In this document: one piece after another, positions 1-11,000 of the stretch
How positions within the stretch are numbered: the first letter of the stretch is position 1
Layout: each line of letters begins with the position of its first letter
Origin: Caryophanales bacterium UBA6877
Lineage (GTDB): Bacteria; Bacillota_I; Bacilli_A; RFN20; CAG-826
Assembly: GCA_002451465.1 (NCBI GenBank)
Contig: DKCJ01000024.1
Location: 48,001 to 112,000 of the forward strand
Direction of reading: 5' to 3'
DNA length: 64,000 nt
Notes under the pieces: generated by a model
What the model was told of the DNA's origin: nothing
Seen by the model: only the letters and a program-made list of their open reading frames with translations
Databases searched by the model: none
Program-made: the position numbers and the translations under genes

Positions 1-786
1 AAGAGAAGTAACGACAGTCTTGATGGTTGGTCTAATACCGACGATTTCACATTCATCGTTTGGTTTTAAAATACCTCTTTCAACACGGCCAGTAACAACT
101 GTTCCACGACCAGTAATAGTTTCAACGTCTTCGATTGGCATTAAGAATGGTTTATCGTTATCACGGACTGGATCTGGTACATAAGTATCGATTGCATCCA
201 TTAATTCCATAACACTCTTTTCGTATTTTGGATCGCCTTGTAAAGCTTTAAGAGCACTACCTCTAATAATTGGAGTAGTATCTCCTGGATAACCATATTT
301 ATTTAATAAGTCTCTGACATCCATTTCGACTAAGTCGATTAATTCTGGATCATCAACCATATCGCATTTATTTAAATAAACAACGATATATGGAACACCG
401 ACTTGTTTAGCAAGTAAGATGTGTTCACGAGTTTGAGGCATAACACCATCAGTAGCAGCAACAACTAAGATTGCAGCATCCATTTGAGCTGCACCAGTAA
501 TCATGTTCTTGACATAGTCAGCGTGCCCTGGGCAATCAACGTGTGCATAGTGTCTTTTTTTAGTACTGTATTCAATGTGAGCAGTATTAATTGTAATACC
601 TCTAGCTTTTTCTTCTGGAGCGGCATCGATTTGATCGTAGTTTTTAACTTCATCACCACCGATTAAGCCTTCCTTTTGTAAAACGTGAGTAATAGCAGCA
701 GTAAGGGTTGTTTTACCATGGTCAACGTGGCCAATAGTACCAATATTCATATGGACCTTACTTCTATCAAATTTTTGTTTTGCCAT
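1..786 (-). CDS. tuf: Elongation factor Tu, 3' end cut by window edge
   Basis: Delivers aminoacyl-tRNA to the ribosome as a GTPase. The first 262 codons are present and the frame is still open at base 1, so the C-terminal third lies outside the window. Translation from the ATG at 786 begins MAKQKFDRSKVHMNIGTIGH and shows the G1 loop GHVDHGKTT, the G3 motif DCPGHADYV and the G4 motif NKCD, all as in bacterial EF-Tu. A GGAG ribosome site lies about 10 bases before the ATG. It is the last visible gene of the str operon, 122 bases after fusA, in the usual order. No separate promoter is obvious in that gap. Confidence 0.98.
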   Translation of the reverse strand, partial: MAKQKFDRSKVHMNIGTIGHVDHGKTTLTAAITHVLQKEGLIGGDEVKNYDQIDAAPEEKARGITINTAHIEYSTKKRHYAHVDCPGHADYVKNMITGAAQMDAAILVVAATDGVMPQTREHILLAKQVGVPYIVVYLNKCDMVDDPELIDLVEMDVRDLLNKYGYPGDTTPIIRGSALKALQGDPKYEKSVMELMDAIDTYVPDPVRDNDKPFLMPIEDVETITGRGTVVTGRVERGILKPNDECEIVGIRPTIKTVVTSL

Positions 787-908
787 ATAATTTTTTTCTC
801 CTTTTTATATGCATTAAGCATGTAATTATTTTATATTAATTTATATTGCTATTCAATAATCTTTTATCAAGAATAAGATAACAATATAATTTAATTTATA
901 AACTTAAA

Positions 909-2993
909 TTAAGCCTTGATTCCATTCTTTTTAACAATTTCATCTTGAATAAACTTTGGAGTTTCTCCAAATTTTTCAAATTCCATTGTGAATGATCCAC
1001 GACCTTGAGTGAAACTACGTAAGCTTGTAACATAACCAAACATTTCTGAAAGTGGTACTTCAGCTTCAACAATCTTAGCATTTCCACGTTGTGATTCACC
1101 AGTCATATTACCTCTTCTACGAGAAATATCACCGATAACATCGCCATAATATTGTTCTGGAACTGTAACTTCAACCTTCATAATAGGTTCAAGAAGTACA
1201 GGATCACATTTAACTGCGGCTTGTTTAAGGGCTAAAGAAGCAGCAATCTTATAAGCAGCTTCACTACTATCAACATCGTGATAACTACCATCAAATAATG
1301 TAGCTTTAACATCAATTACTGGATAACCAGCAATTAAGCCTCTAGTCATAGCATCAACAAGACCATCTTGGGTTGGTTTAATATATTCTTTTGGAACACT
1401 ACCACCAACGATTCCATTAACGAATTCAAATCCTTTGCCTTCATTTGGTTCAAATCTAATCCAAACGTGACCATATTGTCCACGACCACCAGATTGTTTA
1501 ATATATTTACCTTCACAATCAGCAGCTCTACGGATAGTTTCACGATAACCGACTTGAGGTTTACCAACATCAACTTGAACATTGAATTCTCTTCTTAAAC
1601 GGTCAACGATAATATCAAGATGTAATTCACCAACACCAGCAATAATGGTTTGACCACTATCAGGATCGGTATGAACTTTGAAAGTTGGGTCTTCTTCAGC
1701 AAGCTTCATTAAAGCAATACCCATCTTTTCTTGATCGGCTTTAGTCTTTGGTTCAATAGCTTCTTCAATAACAGGTTCTGGGAATTCCATCTTTTCAAGA
1801 GTAACATCAATTGATGTATCGCAAAGAGTTTCACCAGTAGTAGTATTTTTTAAACCAATGACAGCACCAATATCTCCTGCATGTAATTCATCAACTTCTT
1901 GACGATGATTTGCATGCATTAAAACTAAACGAGCAATACGTTCATTTTGACCTTTGTTGCTATTATAAACATAGCTTCCACTCTTTAATACACCAGAATA
2001 GATTCTAACATAAGCAAGTCTACCAACAAATGGATCGGTAGCAATCTTGAATGCTAAAGCAACAAGAGGTTGATTATCATCTGGAATACAAGTATATTCT
2101 TTACCTGTTTTTTCGTCTGTTCCTTTAGCAGGAGCGATTTCAAGTGGTGATGGTAAATAATCAACAACACCATCAAGTAATTTTTGAATACCTTTATTTT
2201 TATATGCACTACCACAGAAAACAGGATAGAACTTTTCAGCTAAAACAGCTTTTTTAATAACAGCTTTAATTTCTTCGACGGATGGTTCTTTTCCTTCAAG
2301 AACTTCTTCCATTAAATTATCATCAAAACCAGCTAAATCTTCGAGTAATTCTTCTCTTAAAGCCTTACATTTTTCAACATATTCTTCTGGAATTGGAACA
2401 AGTTTTGGATCTTCATGTTCAGCACAACCTGTATAATCCCAAGCTTCCATTTTAACAAGATCAATAACACCACGAAGGGTATCACTAATACCAATTGGAT
2501 ATTGAACAGCTTTTGCATTTGCGCCTAATTTTTCTTTTAAAGAAGCGACACACATATCAAAATCTGCACCAATAGCATCGAGTTTATTAACGAAAACAAT
2601 TCTTGGGACACCATATTTACTACCTTGTCTCCAAACTGTTTCGGTTTGTGGTTCAACACCGTTTTTACCATCAAGAACAGTAATAGCACCATCAAGAACT
2701 CTTAAAGATCTTTCAACTTCAACTGTAAAATCGACGTGCCCTGGAGTATCGATAATATTAATACGATTACCTTTCCAAAAACAAGTTGTTGCAGCACTAG
2801 TAATTGTAATACCTCTTTCTTGTTCTTGAACCATGAAGTCCATTGTAGCAGCGCCATCGTGAACTTCGCCAATTTTGTGAATTTTACCTGTGAAATAAAG
2901 AATTCTTTCAGTGGTTGTTGTCTTACCAGCATCAATGTGGGCCATGATACCGATATTACGAGTATGCTTTAAATCAAATTCTCTTCCGGCCAT
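909..2993 (-). CDS. fusA: Elongation factor G
   Basis: Translocation GTPase of the ribosome, 694 residues, normal for the family. The G domain at the N-terminus has the P-loop AHIDAGKTT (about residues 17-25), DTPGH and NKLD. Domain II, the domain IV segment (around SGGRGQYGHV) and the C-terminal domain V follow in order. GGGAG sits 8 bases before the ATG. It lies between rpsG (15 bases upstream) and tuf (122 bases downstream) in the str operon and is probably transcribed from the promoter before rpsL. Confidence 0.99.
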   Translation of the reverse strand: MAGREFDLKHTRNIGIMAHIDAGKTTTTERILYFTGKIHKIGEVHDGAATMDFMVQEQERGITITSAATTCFWKGNRINIIDTPGHVDFTVEVERSLRVLDGAITVLDGKNGVEPQTETVWRQGSKYGVPRIVFVNKLDAIGADFDMCVASLKEKLGANAKAVQYPIGISDTLRGVIDLVKMEAWDYTGCAEHEDPKLVPIPEEYVEKCKALREELLEDLAGFDDNLMEEVLEGKEPSVEEIKAVIKKAVLAEKFYPVFCGSAYKNKGIQKLLDGVVDYLPSPLEIAPAKGTDEKTGKEYTCIPDDNQPLVALAFKIATDPFVGRLAYVRIYSGVLKSGSYVYNSNKGQNERIARLVLMHANHRQEVDELHAGDIGAVIGLKNTTTGETLCDTSIDVTLEKMEFPEPVIEEAIEPKTKADQEKMGIALMKLAEEDPTFKVHTDPDSGQTIIAGVGELHLDIIVDRLRREFNVQVDVGKPQVGYRETIRRAADCEGKYIKQSGGRGQYGHVWIRFEPNEGKGFEFVNGIVGGSVPKEYIKPTQDGLVDAMTRGLIAGYPVIDVKATLFDGSYHDVDSSEAAYKIAASLALKQAAVKCDPVLLEPIMKVEVTVPEQYYGDVIGDISRRRGNMTGESQRGNAKIVEAEVPLSEMFGYVTSLRSFTQGRGSFTMEFEKFGETPKFIQDEIVKKNGIKA

Positions 2994-3008
2994 ACTTTAT
3001 TCTCCCAA

Positions 3009-3479
3009 TTACCACTTATAATGTGCATAAGCTTTATTAGCTTCTGCCATTCTAATGGTATCATCCTTCTTCTTAACACTAGCGCCAGTTTTATTAGCGG
3101 CATCAATAATTTCATTAGCTAACTTTTCTTTCATGGATTTTTCTTTTCTTAATCTTGAATAATTAACTAACCATCTTAAACCTAAAGTAACTTGACGTTC
3201 TTTTGAAACTTCAGTTGGAACTTGATAGTTTGCAGCGCCAATACGTTTAGCTTTTAATTCAACTTCTGGCATGATGTTATTAATTGCAGTAGCAAAAACA
3301 TCATATGCAGGTTTTTTGGTTTTTTCTTCTATAAGGTTAAAAGCACCATATAAAATTTCTTCAGCAGTTCCTTTTTTACCATCAACCATAATTTTATTAA
3401 TTAATCTAGTGACTAATTTTGAATTATAAATTGGATCTGGTAAAACATCACGTTTACTTACACTACCTTTTCTTGGCAT
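3009..3479 (-). CDS. rpsG: 30S ribosomal protein S7
   Basis: Primary 16S-binding protein that nucleates assembly of the 30S head. It has 156 residues, the usual length, and begins MPRKGSVSKRDVLPDPIYNS, with the conserved family segments GGANYQVP-like (here GAANYQVPTEVS) and RWLVNYSR. It starts 3 bases after the end of rpsL and ends 15 bases before fusA, so the three genes are one transcript. The gene looks intact. Confidence 0.99.
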   Translation of the reverse strand: MPRKGSVSKRDVLPDPIYNSKLVTRLINKIMVDGKKGTAEEILYGAFNLIEEKTKKPAYDVFATAINNIMPEVELKAKRIGAANYQVPTEVSKERQVTLGLRWLVNYSRLRKEKSMKEKLANEIIDAANKTGASVKKKDDTIRMAEANKAYAHYKW

Positions 3480-3482
3480 AAA

Positions 3483-3902
3483 CTAGTTCTCCTTCTTTGG
3501 TTTTTTAGTACCATATAAAGAACGACCTTGTCTACGAGCTTCAATACCTGCGCAATCAAGACATCCTCTAATAATGTGGTAACGAACACCTGGTAAATCC
3601 TTAACTCTGCCACCACGAATCATGACAGTACTGTGTTCTTGTAAATTGTGTCCTTCACCACCAATATAAGCGGTGACTTCATAACCATTACTTAACTTAA
3701 CACGAGCATATTTACGTAAAGCTGAGTTTGGTTTCTTAGGGGTCATTGTACCGACACGAGTACAAACACCTCTCTTTTGAGCACTATTTTGATTTGTTTC
3801 ACGTTTTTGAAGTGAATTGAATCTTTTTAAAAGTGCTGGTGCCTTAGATTTAAAGACAGGACTTTTTCTGCCTTCTCTAACTAATTGATTAATAGTTGGC
3901 AT
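3483..3902 (-). CDS. rpsL: 30S ribosomal protein S12
   Basis: Decoding-centre protein of the small subunit, 139 residues including the short N-terminal insertion typical of Firmicutes. The decoding loops are present: TPKKPNSALRK, and the GGRVKDLPGVRYH segment that holds the beta-methylthiolated Asp in other bacteria. The streptomycin-contact lysines of PKKPNS are unchanged. It is the first gene of the rpsL-rpsG-fusA-tuf unit, with its own promoter about 90 bases upstream. The ybxF/L7Ae-like gene that often sits between rpoC and rpsL in Bacillus is absent here. Confidence 0.99.
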   Translation of the reverse strand: MPTINQLVREGRKSPVFKSKAPALLKRFNSLQKRETNQNSAQKRGVCTRVGTMTPKKPNSALRKYARVKLSNGYEVTAYIGGEGHNLQEHSTVMIRGGRVKDLPGVRYHIIRGCLDCAGIEARRQGRSLYGTKKPKKEN

Positions 3903-3991
3903 TACTTTTCTCCTTTTTCTAATTTAATACACACAATTCCCGGTGTATCTACATGAACGATTAAAAAATTGCTTTTTCAATCAGCCTTAAT

Positions 3992-4021
3992 ATCATACAA
4001 AAATTCATATGATTAAGTCAA
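3992..4021 (-). promoter_or_regulatory. Promoter of the rpsL-rpsG-fusA-tuf operon
   Basis: On the minus strand TTGACT (4021-4016), an 18-base spacer and TATGAT (3997-3992) form a good sigma-A promoter. Transcription would begin near 3985, about 80 bases before rpsL. It sits just downstream of the rpoC terminator, so the str genes can be made independently of rpoBC. Confidence 0.7.
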
Positions 4022-4082
4022 CAAAAATTTATATTTTTATGTCAACAATATCAGGTGAACCATAATTAAACAAAATCATAAT

Positions 4083-4109
4083 AAAAACCTAGGCTTTTGC
4101 CTAGGTTTT
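4083..4109 (-). terminator. Intrinsic terminator after rpoC
   Basis: A perfect 11-bp stem (AAAACCTAGGC with GCCTAGGTTTT) with a TTTT loop begins 4 bases after the rpoC stop and is followed by a run of five T on the minus strand. It separates the rpoBC transcript from the str operon. Confidence 0.85.
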
Positions 4110-4112
4110 AAT

Positions 4113-7100
4113 TTATTTTGCACTGTTTTGATATTCAGGAGTTTCTTCAGTCATTAAACTTTCTTCATCACGATATTGAGCATTATCATCATCTAATGAG
4201 TGTTCACTATCATGAATTCCAATATATTGTTTTTTGACTTCTTTCATAGTATCTAAAACATCAAACTTAGATAATATAGCTCTTTCTTCAGCTTCACTCT
4301 TTAAGCCATTACCAGCTGGAATAAGTTTACCAGTGATAACATTTTCCTTAAGACCATGTAGAGGATCGGTTTTACCCTTAATTGCAGCATCTGTAAGAAC
4401 ACGAGTTGTTTCTTGGAATGAAGCAGCACTTAAGAAGCTATCAGTTTCAAGAGCAGCTTTTGTAATACCTAAGATAAGTGGTTGAGCAACTGCTGGACGT
4501 TTTCCTTCTAATAAGACGCTTTCATTTGCTTCATTGAAAGCAGTGATAGAAACACGAGTTCCAGTAATCAAATTGGTATCACCTTTATCAATAACGAGAA
4601 GTTTACGTAACATTTGTCTAACAATAACTTCAATGTGCTTATCGGAAATTCCAATACCTTGGCTACGATAAACTTTTTGAACTTCTTTAATAATATATTG
4701 TTGAACGTGTGAAACATCACTAACTTCAAGTAAGTTATTAGGTTTAATAGCACCTTCAGTTAACATGTCACCATTCATGACATGATCGCCTTTTTTGACT
4801 CTTAAACGAGCACCAAATCGGGTTTCATAATCTTTTTCTTCTAAATCATTTTGAATGGTAATCTTATAGATACCATTAGATTCGGTAATATCTTTAACAA
4901 CACCAGAAATTTCAGAGATTGTAGCTTCACCTTTAGGTGTACGAGCTTCGAAAAGTTCTTGAACACGTGGAAGACCTTGAGTAATATCGCCACCAGCAAC
5001 ACCACCAGAGTGGAATGTACGCATGGTTAATTGAGTACCAGGTTCACCAATTGATTGAGCAGCCATAATACCAACTGCTTGACCAACTTCAACAACTTTA
5101 CCAGTTGCAAGGTTACGACCATAACAATGTACACAAACACCATCTTTAGTTTGACAACCAAATAAAGATCTAATCTCAACTTCTTTAATACCAGCATCAA
5201 CAATCTTTTTAGCTAAGATTTCATCAATCATGGTATTTCCTTGAACGATAACTTCACCAGTTTTTGGATCTATAACATCATGACATGCAAATCTACCAAC
5301 TAATCTATCATAGAGAGAAACAATTAAGCTATTTTGAGTTGTATCATAAATATCTTTAACAATTGTTCCATGATCTGTATGACAATCTTCTTCTCTAATA
5401 ATAACGTCTTGAGAGACATCTACTAAACGACGAGTTAAATAACCTGAGTCAGCTGTTTTTAAAGCAGTATCAGCACCACCTTTACGAGCACCATGGGTAC
5501 CAGTAAAGAATTCAGCAACGTTAAGACCTTCACGGAAACAAGATTTAACAGGAATTTCAATAGTTTCACCAGATGTAGAACCCATAAGTCCACGCATACC
5601 CATTAATTGAGTGAAGTTAGATTTACTACCACGAGCACCACTATCACTCATAATAAAGAGTGGATTATGTTTATCTTTATTTAAAGTTTCTGCAACTTGA
5701 TCAGCAATCTTATTTGTACATTTTGTCCAAATATTAACAACTTGATTATGTCTTTCTTTATCAGTTAAATAACCTTTACGATATAAGTTTTCAACAACAT
5801 CTACTTCTTTATCAGATTCATTAACGATTTCTTTTTTACCACCGAGAACATTAATATCACTAATTGCAATAGTTAATCCGCTAACAGTAGAAAATCTGAA
5901 ACCATTATCCTTTAATTTATCAAGAATAGCACTTGTTTTTTGAGTTCCATATCTATGGAATACTTCATCAATAATGTTAGTAATATCCTTTTTCTTTGTT
6001 GGTTGATTTAATGGTAAGTTTTTAATATATGTTTCAATATCAGTACCTTTTTTAACAAAGAATCTTGTTTGATCACTCTTTAAATTTTCAACACCAGTAG
6101 TGTTTAAATATGGGAAATCAGCTGGGAAAATTAAGTTAAAAATAATCTTACCAACAGTTGTAATTAAATATCCATCTAACATTTCTTTAGTAAAGCCGGT
6201 CTTTTTAACTTCTTTACCAGGAATTGCAATACGAGTATGTAAGTGAATCTTCTTTAAATCATAACATTTATAAACTTCGTTAATATCTTTAAAGACTTTA
6301 CCTTCCATTTTACTATAAGCAACATACTTATCAGCCATTTCATCATCGCCTAAATCACGATATTTCTTAGCTTCATTTAAGAAATCTTTAGCGGCTTCTT
6401 CAATAGTTAAATAATAGTTACCGATAAGAATATCTTGAGATGGAGTAACAATTGGTTTTCCATCTTTTGGTGCAAGAATGTTATTACTTGCAAGCATAAG
6501 GTGTAAAGCTTCTTCTTGAGCAGCTTTAGAAATTGGAAGGTGAACAGCCATTTGGTCACCATCAAAGTCTGCGTTAAATCCAGTACAAACAAGAGGGTGT
6601 AAACGAATTGCTCTTCCATCAACTAATATTGGTTGGAAAGCTTGAATACCTAATCTATGAAGGGTAGGAGCACGGTTAAGTAATACTGGGTGTTGTGAAA
6701 TAATTTTTTCAACAACATCATAAACATCTTCATCTTTAGCATCAATTTTCTTATCAGCTTGACGATGTAATGTGCATTTTCCTTCTTTAATTAAAATCGC
6801 AGCAATAAATGGTCTAAGTAAATTAATTGCCATTTCACGTGGAAGACCGCATTGATACATTTTTAAACTTGGACCAATAGCAATAACACTACGACCACTA
6901 TAATCAACACGTTTTCCAAGTAAATTTTGTCTAAATCTACCTTGTTTTCCTTTTAAGCTTCCACTTAAAGATTTTAATGGTCTACCTGATGAATTAGTGA
7001 CAGGTTTTCCAGTTCTACGACCATTATCAATTAAAGCATCGACAGCTTCTTGAACCATACGTTTTTCGTTCATCAAAATAACATATGGAGCATTAAGTTC

Positions 7101-8060
7101 AATAAGTTTCTTTAAACGGTTATTACGGGAAATAAGACGTCTATATAATTCATTTAAATCACTTGCGGCAAATCTACCACCATCAAGTTGTAACATAGGT
7201 CTTAAATCTGGTGGAATGACTGGAAGAGCATCTAAAATCATCCATTCAGGCTTATTTTTAGATTTAATAAATGCATCTAATACTTCAAGACGTTTAGTTA
7301 ATTTAGTGAGTTTTTGGCCTTTAGCGCCTTTAATATCACCACTAACTTTATCAAATTCAGCTTGAAGATCAACTTCTTGAAGTAATTTTTTAATAGCTTC
7401 CGCACCTTCTCCAAATGTTGCACCAGTTTGTTGTTCAATAAAATCTGCACAACCAAAGAAATCAAATGGTTCCATAAGATTTTCAAGGTGAGCAAGAAGA
7501 TTATTTGCAGTTGCATATTCTGGAGATTCTTTTTTGCCTTCGCTTTCTAATTTTTCTTGAATTTCTTTAATACAGGCAATAAAAGCACTACGTCCTTCTT
7601 GGTCATCTAAATATTGTTTATAAAACAAGCTTTTAGATGTGCCTGGATTCATACAAACGTGGGCAGTAAAATAAACAATTTCTTCAAGTTGTTTTGGTGG
7701 AATATCTAAAACGAGTCCCATTCTTGAAGGAATACCCTTTAAATACCAAATATGTGAACATGGGGTTGCAAGTTCAATATGACCCATACGTTCTCTACGT
7801 ACTTCTTTTGAAATAACTTCAACGCCACATTTTTCACAAACAACACCAGCATATCTTATTTTCTTATATTTTCCACAATGACATTCATAATCTTTAGAAG
7901 GACCAAAAATTCTTTCGCAAAATAAACCATCCATTTCAGGTTTTTGAGAACGATAGTTTATTGTTTCTGGTTTTTTAACTTCACCATGACTCCATTCACG
8001 GATTTTTTCAGGGGAAGCAAGTCCGACTTTTATACTAGCTAAATTATTTACATCAAACAT
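4113..8060 (-). CDS. rpoC: RNA polymerase beta' subunit
   Basis: Catalytic subunit of RNA polymerase, 1315 residues, normal for Firmicutes and mollicutes. The N-terminal zinc ribbon (CHCGKYKK...CEKCGVEV, about residues 60-80) and the active-site magnesium loop NADFDGDQMAVH are both intact, followed by the trigger-loop region near ARKGGADTALKTADSGYLTR. An AGGAGG site precedes the ATG by 8 bases, and the gene follows rpoB by 12 bases. The C-terminus carries a short acidic tail. Confidence 0.99.
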   Translation of the reverse strand: MFDVNNLASIKVGLASPEKIREWSHGEVKKPETINYRSQKPEMDGLFCERIFGPSKDYECHCGKYKKIRYAGVVCEKCGVEVISKEVRRERMGHIELATPCSHIWYLKGIPSRMGLVLDIPPKQLEEIVYFTAHVCMNPGTSKSLFYKQYLDDQEGRSAFIACIKEIQEKLESEGKKESPEYATANNLLAHLENLMEPFDFFGCADFIEQQTGATFGEGAEAIKKLLQEVDLQAEFDKVSGDIKGAKGQKLTKLTKRLEVLDAFIKSKNKPEWMILDALPVIPPDLRPMLQLDGGRFAASDLNELYRRLISRNNRLKKLIELNAPYVILMNEKRMVQEAVDALIDNGRRTGKPVTNSSGRPLKSLSGSLKGKQGRFRQNLLGKRVDYSGRSVIAIGPSLKMYQCGLPREMAINLLRPFIAAILIKEGKCTLHRQADKKIDAKDEDVYDVVEKIISQHPVLLNRAPTLHRLGIQAFQPILVDGRAIRLHPLVCTGFNADFDGDQMAVHLPISKAAQEEALHLMLASNNILAPKDGKPIVTPSQDILIGNYYLTIEEAAKDFLNEAKKYRDLGDDEMADKYVAYSKMEGKVFKDINEVYKCYDLKKIHLHTRIAIPGKEVKKTGFTKEMLDGYLITTVGKIIFNLIFPADFPYLNTTGVENLKSDQTRFFVKKGTDIETYIKNLPLNQPTKKKDITNIIDEVFHRYGTQKTSAILDKLKDNGFRFSTVSGLTIAISDINVLGGKKEIVNESDKEVDVVENLYRKGYLTDKERHNQVVNIWTKCTNKIADQVAETLNKDKHNPLFIMSDSGARGSKSNFTQLMGMRGLMGSTSGETIEIPVKSCFREGLNVAEFFTGTHGARKGGADTALKTADSGYLTRRLVDVSQDVIIREEDCHTDHGTIVKDIYDTTQNSLIVSLYDRLVGRFACHDVIDPKTGEVIVQGNTMIDEILAKKIVDAGIKEVEIRSLFGCQTKDGVCVHCYGRNLATGKVVEVGQAVGIMAAQSIGEPGTQLTMRTFHSGGVAGGDITQGLPRVQELFEARTPKGEATISEISGVVKDITESNGIYKITIQNDLEEKDYETRFGARLRVKKGDHVMNGDMLTEGAIKPNNLLEVSDVSHVQQYIIKEVQKVYRSQGIGISDKHIEVIVRQMLRKLLVIDKGDTNLITGTRVSITAFNEANESVLLEGKRPAVAQPLILGITKAALETDSFLSAASFQETTRVLTDAAIKGKTDPLHGLKENVITGKLIPAGNGLKSEAEERAILSKFDVLDTMKEVKKQYIGIHDSEHSLDDDNAQYRDEESLMTEETPEYQNSAK

Positions 8061-8072
8061 GACAATTTCCTC

Positions 8073-11000
8073 CTATTCCATCATCTCTTTGACAACTTCT
8101 TCATCACTACTATCGATTTTTTGATCATTAGATTCTTCATCTTCTTCATCTTCATCGGCAGGAGTATTACTTGTTTGTCCTAAATTACGGATGGAACGTA
8201 ATGAACGTTGTTCTTCTTTTTGAGATTGTCTTGCTAAAACATCCATATCGATAATCTTGCCTTCTTTATCTCTAAGTTCAACATTCATTGATAAGCCCAT
8301 AAGTTCTTTGGTGAAAACTTTGAATGCTTCTGGAATTGATGGTTTTGGTAAAGGTTGACCTTTAATAATTGCTTCATAAGTTCTTCTTCTACCAACTCTA
8401 TCATCTGATTTAATGGTCATCATTTCTTGTAATGTATAAGCAGCACCATAAGCTTCAAGTGCCCAAACTTCCATTTCACCAAATCTTTGACCACCATTTT
8501 GTGCTTTACCACCTAAAGGTTGTTGAGTAACCATTGCATATGGTCCAGTAGCACGAGCATGTAATTTATCATCAACCATGTGAACGAGTTTTATCATGTA
8601 CATAACACCAACATTAATACGGCTATCAAATCTTTCACCTGTTCTACCATCAATTAAGGTATATTTACCATCTTTTGGCATCTTAGCGTCATTCATCATT
8701 TCGAGAATTTCTTCGTTAGAAATACCATCAAAAACTGGGGTAGCAACTTTTAATCCGCCAAGTTTCTTACAAGCCATACCTAAATGGACTTCAAGAACTT
8801 GACCAATATTCATACGTGAAGGAACACCTTGTGGGTTAAGTAAAATGTCAACAGGAGTGCCATCTGGTAAAAATGGCATATCACAAGCTGGTAAAATCTT
8901 TGAAATAACACCCTTATTACCATGACGACCTGACATCTTATCACCTTCACTGATTTTTCTCTTTTGAACGATATAAACTCTAACCTTCATATTAACATCA
9001 GGTGGAAGTTCATCGCCAGCTTCACGAGTGAAGATTTTAACATCTAATACAGTACCAGCGCCACCATGTGGAACACGGAGTGAGGTATCTTTTCCATCTT
9101 TTGATTTATCACCAAAAATTGCATCTAATAATTTTTGGTCTGGAGAAGGTTCACTAGCTCCTCTTGGAGTTACTTTACCAACAAGAATATCGTTTTCTTT
9201 AACATCAGTACCAACTAAAACAATACCTCTTGAATCTAAGTGAGCTCTTGCTTCAATTCCAGTATTTGGAACATCAGGAGTAATGATTTCTTCACCATTT
9301 TTAGTATTACGGCTTTCAACTTCATAAGATTCGATGTGTAAAGTTGTATAAACATCATCTTTTACAAGTCTATCAGACATAATAACAGCATCTTCGTAGT
9401 TATAACCTTCAAATGTCATAAAGGCAATTGTAACGTTTTGTCCTAAGGCTAAATCGCCGTTTTCCATACTTGGACCATCAGCAATGATTTGACCTTTTTT
9501 AACTTTATCACCTTTTTTAACAATTGATGTTTGATTAATACATGTACCTTGGTTACTACCTTCAAATTTAGTTAAGGTATATGTTCTTTCGCCTTCTTTT
9601 TCGTGAACTTTAATAGTTTTAGAATCGGTATAAGTAACTGTTCCATCATTAACAGCAATTAAAGCTAATCCGCAATCATGAGCAATAGTATGTTCAAGAC
9701 CTGTTCCAACATAAGGAGCATGTGGTCTTAAAAGTGGTAATGCTTGACGTTGCATGTTAGCACCCATAAGTGCACGAGTATTATCATCGTTTTCAAGGAA
9801 TGGAATACAAGCAGCAGCCACAGAAACAATTTGCATTGGCGATTCATCAATATAATCAACATCTTGTCTTTCAGCTAAAACGTTTTTACCATTGAAACGA
9901 GCAACGATTTTATCATTACTAAGTTCATCACCTTGAATATCATCTTTAGTTGCTTGAGCAATAACATGGTTATTTTCTTCATCAGCTGAAAGATAAACTG
10001 TTTCATCTAAAATTTTTCCAGTTTTCTTATCAATTAAACGATAAGGAGTTTTAATAAATCCGTATTTATCAATCTTAGCATAAGTAGCTAAGTTATTAAT
10101 TAAACCAATATTTTGACCTTCAGGAGTTTCAATAGGACAAATACGACCATAGTGAGTAAAGTGAACATCACGAACTTCCATACTTGCTCTATCACGTGTT
10201 AAACCACCTGGACCTAAAGCACTAATTCTACGCTTATTAGCAAGTTCAGCAAGAGGGTTAGTTTGATCCATAAATTGTGATAATTGAGATGATGCAAAGA
10301 ACTCTCTAATTGCGCTATTAACAGGTCTAACATTAATTAATGATGAAGGTGTCAATTCTTGAATATCAACGGCTGAAGTTGATAACAATCTCGATTGAAC
10401 GTTCTTGGTCATTTTTGCTAAACCAGTTCTAAATTGGTTTTGAATAAGTTCACCGACTGAACGAATTCTACGGTTACTTAAATGATCAATATCATCAGTA
10501 TCGCCAAAACCATCCATTAAATTCATAAAATATGAGAAAATAGCAATAAAATCACTAACAGTAACACAATGAAGTGTTTCATTTAAATTTGTACCAATGA
10601 TATTTGCAACTTTTTCACGTTTTTCATCAACATAAACTTTAACTATATTAACAAAGCATTTATCTCTTCCTGAACCATCAAATTTTGGATTGATTGGGAA
10701 GTTAAATGTTGCAGCACCTTTTTCAAAAAATTCTTCATTTTGTAATTCATCAACAATCTCTTTTGTTAATAAGGTACCTTTTTTATATTTAAGTTCACCA
10801 TCAGCATCAAATAAATTTTCAGCTAAAATTCTTCCAGGTAAACGGTTATAAATACCTAATTTTTTAGAATATTTAAATCTACCAGCAACTCCTAAATCAT
10901 AACGAGCTGGATCAAAGAATTTTTGTTGGAAAGAATCGACACCACCTTTTTCGGTATATGGTTCGCCTGGTTTTAATTTAACAAAAATCTCTTTAAGAGC

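Noticed and set aside
1346..2972. Frames of 70-78 codons inside fusA on both strands
   Set aside because: They overlap an essential, intact gene and show no independent signals.
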